NCBI RefSeq assembly: GCF_934202865.1
Contig: NZ_CAKPYL010000052.1
Location: forward strand, 1-9,394
Reading direction: 5' to 3'
Origin: an uncultured Fenollaria sp.
Lineage (GTDB): Bacteria; Bacillota; Clostridia; Tissierellales; Peptoniphilaceae
DNA: 9,394 nt
Made by a program: the position numbers and the translations under genes. The notes beneath the pieces were generated by a model, which did not search any database, was not told where the DNA came from, and saw only the letters and a program-made list of their open reading frames with translations. The first letter of the stretch is position 1. Every line of letters begins with the position of its first letter. Positions 6,493-9,394 of the stretch are shown here, piece after piece.

Positions 6493-7803
6493 ATGAGTAA
6501 ATTAAGAGTAGTTCATTATATTAACCAATTCTTTGCCGGTGTAGGTGGAGAAGAAAAAGCTGATATAAAACCTTATGTTGAAGAAAAGGTTATGGGTCCT
6601 GGTATGGCTTTAAACGGCCAATTCAAAGGAGAAGCTGAAATTGTTGCGACTATAGTATGTGGTGACTCATATTTCGGAGAAAACATTGAAGAAGCAAAAG
6701 CAGCTATACTAGAAATGGTTAAAAAATATGAACCGGATCTATTCATCGCAGGACCTGCATTTAACGCAGGAAGATACGGTGTAGCTTGCGCTACAATTAC
6801 TGACGCAGTACAAAATGAACTTGGCATCCCAGCAGTAACTGGTATGTACGTTGAAAACCCAGGTGCTGATATGTTCAAGAAATCTGTATATATAGTAAGC
6901 ACAAAGAACAGTGCAGCTGGTATGGTTGATGCTGTTAAGAAGATGGCTCCATTAGCTCTTAAACTAGCTAAGAAAGAAGAAATCGGTACTCCAGCAGAAG
7001 AAGGATACATCGAAAGAGGAGTAAGATACAATCTTTTCGCAGAAGAAAGAGGAGCAAAAAGAGCTGTAGATATGATGATCAAAAAGTTAAAAGGCGAAGA
7101 ATTCGTTACTGAATATCCAATGCCTAACTTTGATAGAGTTGATCCAAATCCAGCCGTTAAGGATATTACTAAAGCAACGATAGCATTAGTTACTTCTGGT
7201 GGTATTTGCGCAAAAGGAAACCCTGATCACATAGAATCATCATCAGCTTCTAAATACGGAAGATATGATATTACAGGCTTAGATGCATTCACAAGTGAAA
7301 ATGCTGAAACAGCTCACGGTGGATATGACCCTGTATATGCTAACGAAGATCCTAACAGAGTTTTACCTCTTGACATCATGAGAGAATTTGAAAAAGAAGG
7401 TAAAATTGGAAAATTATACAATGCTTATTTCACAACAGTTGGTAACGGTACTGCCGTTGCAAATGCTAAGAAATTTGCTGAAGAATTCTCAAAAGAATTA
7501 GTTGAAAACCATGTTGACGCAGTTATATTAACTAGTACCTGAGGTACTTGTACACGTTGCGGTGCAACAATGGTAAAAGAAATCGAACGTGCAGGAATCC
7601 CTGTAGTTCACATGTGTACAGTAGTTCCAATTTCATTAACAGTTGGTGCTAACAGAATAGTTCCAACAATAGCTATTCCACATCCACTTGGAGATCCAAA
7701 ACTTGATCACAAGGAAGAAGTTTCTCTAAGAAGAAAGCTAGTTGAAAAAGCATTACATGCTTTAGAAACTGAAGTTGATGGACAAACTGTTTTCGATAAA
7801 TAA
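6493..7803 (+). CDS. grdB: Glycine reductase protein B, selenoprotein subunit (internal TGA = Sec350)
   Basis: Read through TGA 7540-7542, this is a 436-residue selenoprotein of normal GrdB length. It begins MSKLRVVHYINQFFAG, a family signature, and carries the redox centre U350-G-T-C353-T-R-C356. With pyruvoyl-GrdE it forms protein B. Glycine bound as a Schiff base on GrdE is cleaved to ammonia, and the carboxymethyl group passes via the GrdB selenol to the selenol of GrdA. Other conserved stretches include VMGPGMALNG, AGPAFNAGRYG and ALVTSGGICAKGNP. The ATG at 6490 is an alternative start adding one Met. Ignoring selenocysteine splits the gene into a 350-residue piece and a 77-residue piece starting at 7570. 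Sarcosine and betaine enzymes use paralogues GrdF and GrdH; the grdE/grdA neighbours favour the glycine form. Confidence 0.95.
7540..7542 (+). other. grdB: Selenocysteine UGA codon in grdB
   Basis: In-frame TGA at codon 350 (counting from 6493), directly before GTCTRCG, giving the UxxCxxC centre of GrdB. The same frame continues 86 codons to TAA. The TGA lies in the three-base gap of a perfect inverted repeat, AGTACC (7534-7539) and GGTACT (7543-7548). Confidence 0.95.
7556..7568 (+). promoter_or_regulatory. Candidate bacterial SECIS apical hairpin in grdB
   Basis: GTTGC (7556-7560) pairs perfectly with GCAAC (7564-7568) around a GGT loop, starting 13 bases after the UGA. A hairpin at about this distance with a G at the start of the loop is the general form of a bacterial SECIS, which SelB binds. 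It lies in coding sequence (TRCGAT), so codon constraint explains part of it. Non-E. coli SECIS elements are loosely conserved, so this is only a candidate. Confidence 0.5.
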
Positions 7804-7879
7804 TTATTTTAGATAATTATACTCGCCCTTTTAATTAAGGGCGAAGTACATAATTAGTTTATGTCATAGTTATGCTATG
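7801..7879 (+). other. Run of four hairpins in the grdB-grdC spacer
   Basis: Four consecutive inverted repeats fill most of the spacer. They are TAATTAT/ATAATTA (7801-7807/7813-7819), TCGCCCTT/AAGGGCGA (7823-7830/7837-7844), ACATAA/TTATGT (7848-7853/7859-7864) and CATAG/CTATG (7865-7869/7875-7879). The second is the only GC-rich one and could be a stabilising or weak attenuating hairpin. It is followed by AGTACATAATTAG rather than a T-run, so it is not a convincing terminator, and grdC is expected to remain in the operon. The other three stems are AT-rich and individually weak. Confidence 0.6.
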
Positions 7880-7922
7880 TTATAGATAATTCATAATAAA
7901 AAAATATTACGGAGGTGTATGG

Positions 7923-9394
7923 ATGAATTATTCAGTATTAAAGGGTGCAGCTTATGTATTATTGCAAGCGCCTGATATGGTAATCCACAATGGAACTACT
8001 CAAACAACAGAGAGAACTCTACATCCAGATTCAGAGTATCTAAAGGCAGTTCCAAAACATTTAAGAAGTTTTGAAGACTGCGTTAATTATTTACCTAACC
8101 AAATTTATATAGGTAATGAAGTGCCTGAAAAGTTAAGAGAAGTGCCTGAACCATGGCATGAGCATTTATTAGAAGGTGCTGATAGACATGGCAAAAAGGG
8201 TGAAATTCTTCCGCAATCAGAACTTATCGGTATGATGAAAGTTGCTGACGTATTTGAATTAGTATTTTTAACTAAAGAATTTACTGAACAAGTAAAAAAA
8301 GAATTTGAAGAACATCCGCTAATAAAAGAAGATCTAATAAAGAGATTAGGTGAAGGAACTGAATTAGCAGAAATTGAAGGCTTAATCAATGATCACGGCG
8401 CTGAAGCAATCATGAATGAAGACAAAGTCGTTGGTTGTGTAAAGAGAGCTCATGATGTTGACCAAAACTTATCAGCTCACGTAATGTTTGAAAACTTAGT
8501 AGTTAAAGCATCAGGTATATTTGCTGCTTTAAACTGTATAGAAAAGAACCACATCGATCCTGAATCAATTGAATATGTAATTGAATGTTCCGAAGAAGCA
8601 TGCGGTGATATGAACCAAAGAGGTGGCGGTAACTTCGCTAAATCTATAGCAGAATTAACTGGCTTAGTAAATGCATCTGGTTCAGACGTTAGAGGTTTCT
8701 GCGCAGCTCCAACTCACTCTTTAATTTCTGCTTCATCATTAGTACAAGCAGGTACATTTAAGAATGTTATGGTAGTTGCTGGTGGTTCTAGTGCTAAATT
8801 AGGTATGAACGGAAGAGACCATGTTAAGAAAGAAATGCCTATTATAGAAGACTGTGTTGCAGGATTTGCATTTATTGTATCTCAAAATGATGGTGAACAA
8901 CCAATTATCAGAACTGATATAGTTGGTAGACATACAGTTGGAACTGGTTCATCACCACAAGCTGTAATAACTTCTCTAGTTACAAATCCGCTTACAAAAG
9001 CTGGGCTTAAGATTATTGATGTAGATAAATATTCTGTAGAAATGCAAAACCCAGATATAACTAGACCAGCTGGAGCTGGTGACGTACCTGAAGCTAACTT
9101 TAAAATGATAGGAGCTTTAGCGGTTAAGAATGGTGAAATTGAAAGAACTGCACTTCCTGATTTTATTGTTAAACATGGTATGAAGGGTTGGGCACCAACT
9201 CAAGGTCATATTCCATCAGGTGCACCTTATCTTGGATTTGTTATTGACGATATCAAGAGCGGAGCTGTTAACAGAGCTATGATTGTTGGTAAGGGAAGCT
9301 TATTCTTAGGTAGAATGACAAACCTATTCGACGGTGTTTCTATAGTAATCGAAAAGAACCCAGGAAAGGTTAGCGAAGAAGGCGCAGCATCTGA
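7923..9394 (+). CDS. grdC: Glycine reductase protein C, large (beta) subunit, 3' end cut by the window
   Basis: An open frame of 490 codons from ATG 7923 runs off the window with no stop. GrdC is about 510 residues as recalled, so only the last twenty or so are missing. It starts MNYSVLKGAAYVLLQAPDM, with GGAGGTG (7911-7917) five bases upstream. Protein C takes the carboxymethyl group from GrdA, forms an acetyl-cysteine thioester and, with GrdD, releases acetyl phosphate. GrdC resembles FabH/thiolase-fold condensing enzymes. Conserved cysteines include C227 in EACGDMNQRGGGNF and C260 in RGFCAAPTHS; which one carries the acetyl group cannot be settled here. Later motifs are VVAGGSSAKLGMNGRDH, KHGMKGWAPTQGH and VGKGSLFLGRMTN. 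grdD is expected immediately downstream, outside the window. Confidence 0.94.
   Translation, partial: MNYSVLKGAAYVLLQAPDMVIHNGTTQTTERTLHPDSEYLKAVPKHLRSFEDCVNYLPNQIYIGNEVPEKLREVPEPWHEHLLEGADRHGKKGEILPQSELIGMMKVADVFELVFLTKEFTEQVKKEFEEHPLIKEDLIKRLGEGTELAEIEGLINDHGAEAIMNEDKVVGCVKRAHDVDQNLSAHVMFENLVVKASGIFAALNCIEKNHIDPESIEYVIECSEEACGDMNQRGGGNFAKSIAELTGLVNASGSDVRGFCAAPTHSLISASSLVQAGTFKNVMVVAGGSSAKLGMNGRDHVKKEMPIIEDCVAGFAFIVSQNDGEQPIIRTDIVGRHTVGTGSSPQAVITSLVTNPLTKAGLKIIDVDKYSVEMQNPDITRPAGAGDVPEANFKMIGALAVKNGEIERTALPDFIVKHGMKGWAPTQGHIPSGAPYLGFVIDDIKSGAVNRAMIVGKGSLFLGRMTNLFDGVSIVIEKNPGKVSEEGAAS

Noticed and set aside
6573..7082. A 169-codon open frame on the minus strand
   Set aside because: It lies wholly within grdB, whose protein is strongly recognisable on the + strand. 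It has no convincing ribosome binding site or family features, so it is a shadow frame.
7570..7803. Separate 77-residue gene after grdB, or nonsense mutation in grdB
   Set aside because: It is in frame with grdB across the conserved UGTCTRC centre and has no ribosome binding site of its own; it is the C-terminus of GrdB.
7870..7915. Possible promoter for grdC around TATAGATAAT
   Set aside because: There is a passable -10 but no -35 resembling TTGACA at proper spacing, and the region is AT-rich enough to give such matches by chance.
8105..8389. Minus-strand open frame within grdC
   Set aside because: It is antisense to GrdC coding sequence that continues without a break for 490 codons, so it is a shadow frame.
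1..9394. Insertion sequences, CRISPR arrays, tRNA or rRNA genes, attachment sites
   Set aside because: None was seen. The window is fully explained by seven complete housekeeping or grd genes, the two selenoprotein genes' readthrough, a truncated grdC and the riboswitch leader, so no evidence for a new mobile or defence system was found.

Overview
The window is an AT-rich, densely coded stretch from a low-GC anaerobic Firmicute. It most likely comes from an amino-acid-fermenting (Stickland) Clostridia lineage such as the Peptostreptococcaceae/Acetoanaerobium/Filifactor group; this is inferred from gene content, not a database match. All supported genes lie on the + strand. Strong AGGAGG-type ribosome binding sites, a near-consensus sigma-A promoter and in-frame TGA codons read as selenocysteine all fit that picture.

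Left part (1-2937): three tightly packed housekeeping genes. These are a Cof-type HAD phosphatase, a TrmL-type tRNA 2'-O-methyltransferase, and a Na+/phosphate cotransporter with a C-terminal PhoU-like domain. A possible ten-codon tail of an upstream gene overlaps the first start (ATGA).

Middle (2938-3300): a 363-base gap holding a regulatory leader. It has a TTGAAA-17-TATAAT promoter, a tandem (two-aptamer) glycine riboswitch and an intrinsic terminator. The 5' arm of the terminator overlaps the closing helix of aptamer 2. The layout predicts an ON switch: glycine stabilises aptamer 2, the terminator cannot fold, and the downstream genes are transcribed.

Right part (3301-9394): the glycine reductase operon in the order trxB-trxA-grdE-grdA-grdB-grdC, with grdC running off the end. 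GrdE (pyruvoyl proprotein) and the selenoprotein GrdB form substrate-activating protein B. The selenoprotein GrdA carries the Se-carboxymethyl intermediate. GrdC belongs to protein C, which releases acetyl phosphate. TrxB and TrxA return electrons to oxidised GrdA. Both grdA and grdB contain an in-frame TGA at the known selenocysteine site (CFVU in GrdA, UGTCTRC in GrdB), so a conventional ORF caller breaks both genes and they must be rejoined.

This is a known system rather than a new one. The points most worth a second look are the riboswitch geometry, the perfect palindrome around the grdB UGA, a run of hairpins between grdB and grdC, and the non-canonical motifs in TrxA and TrxB.
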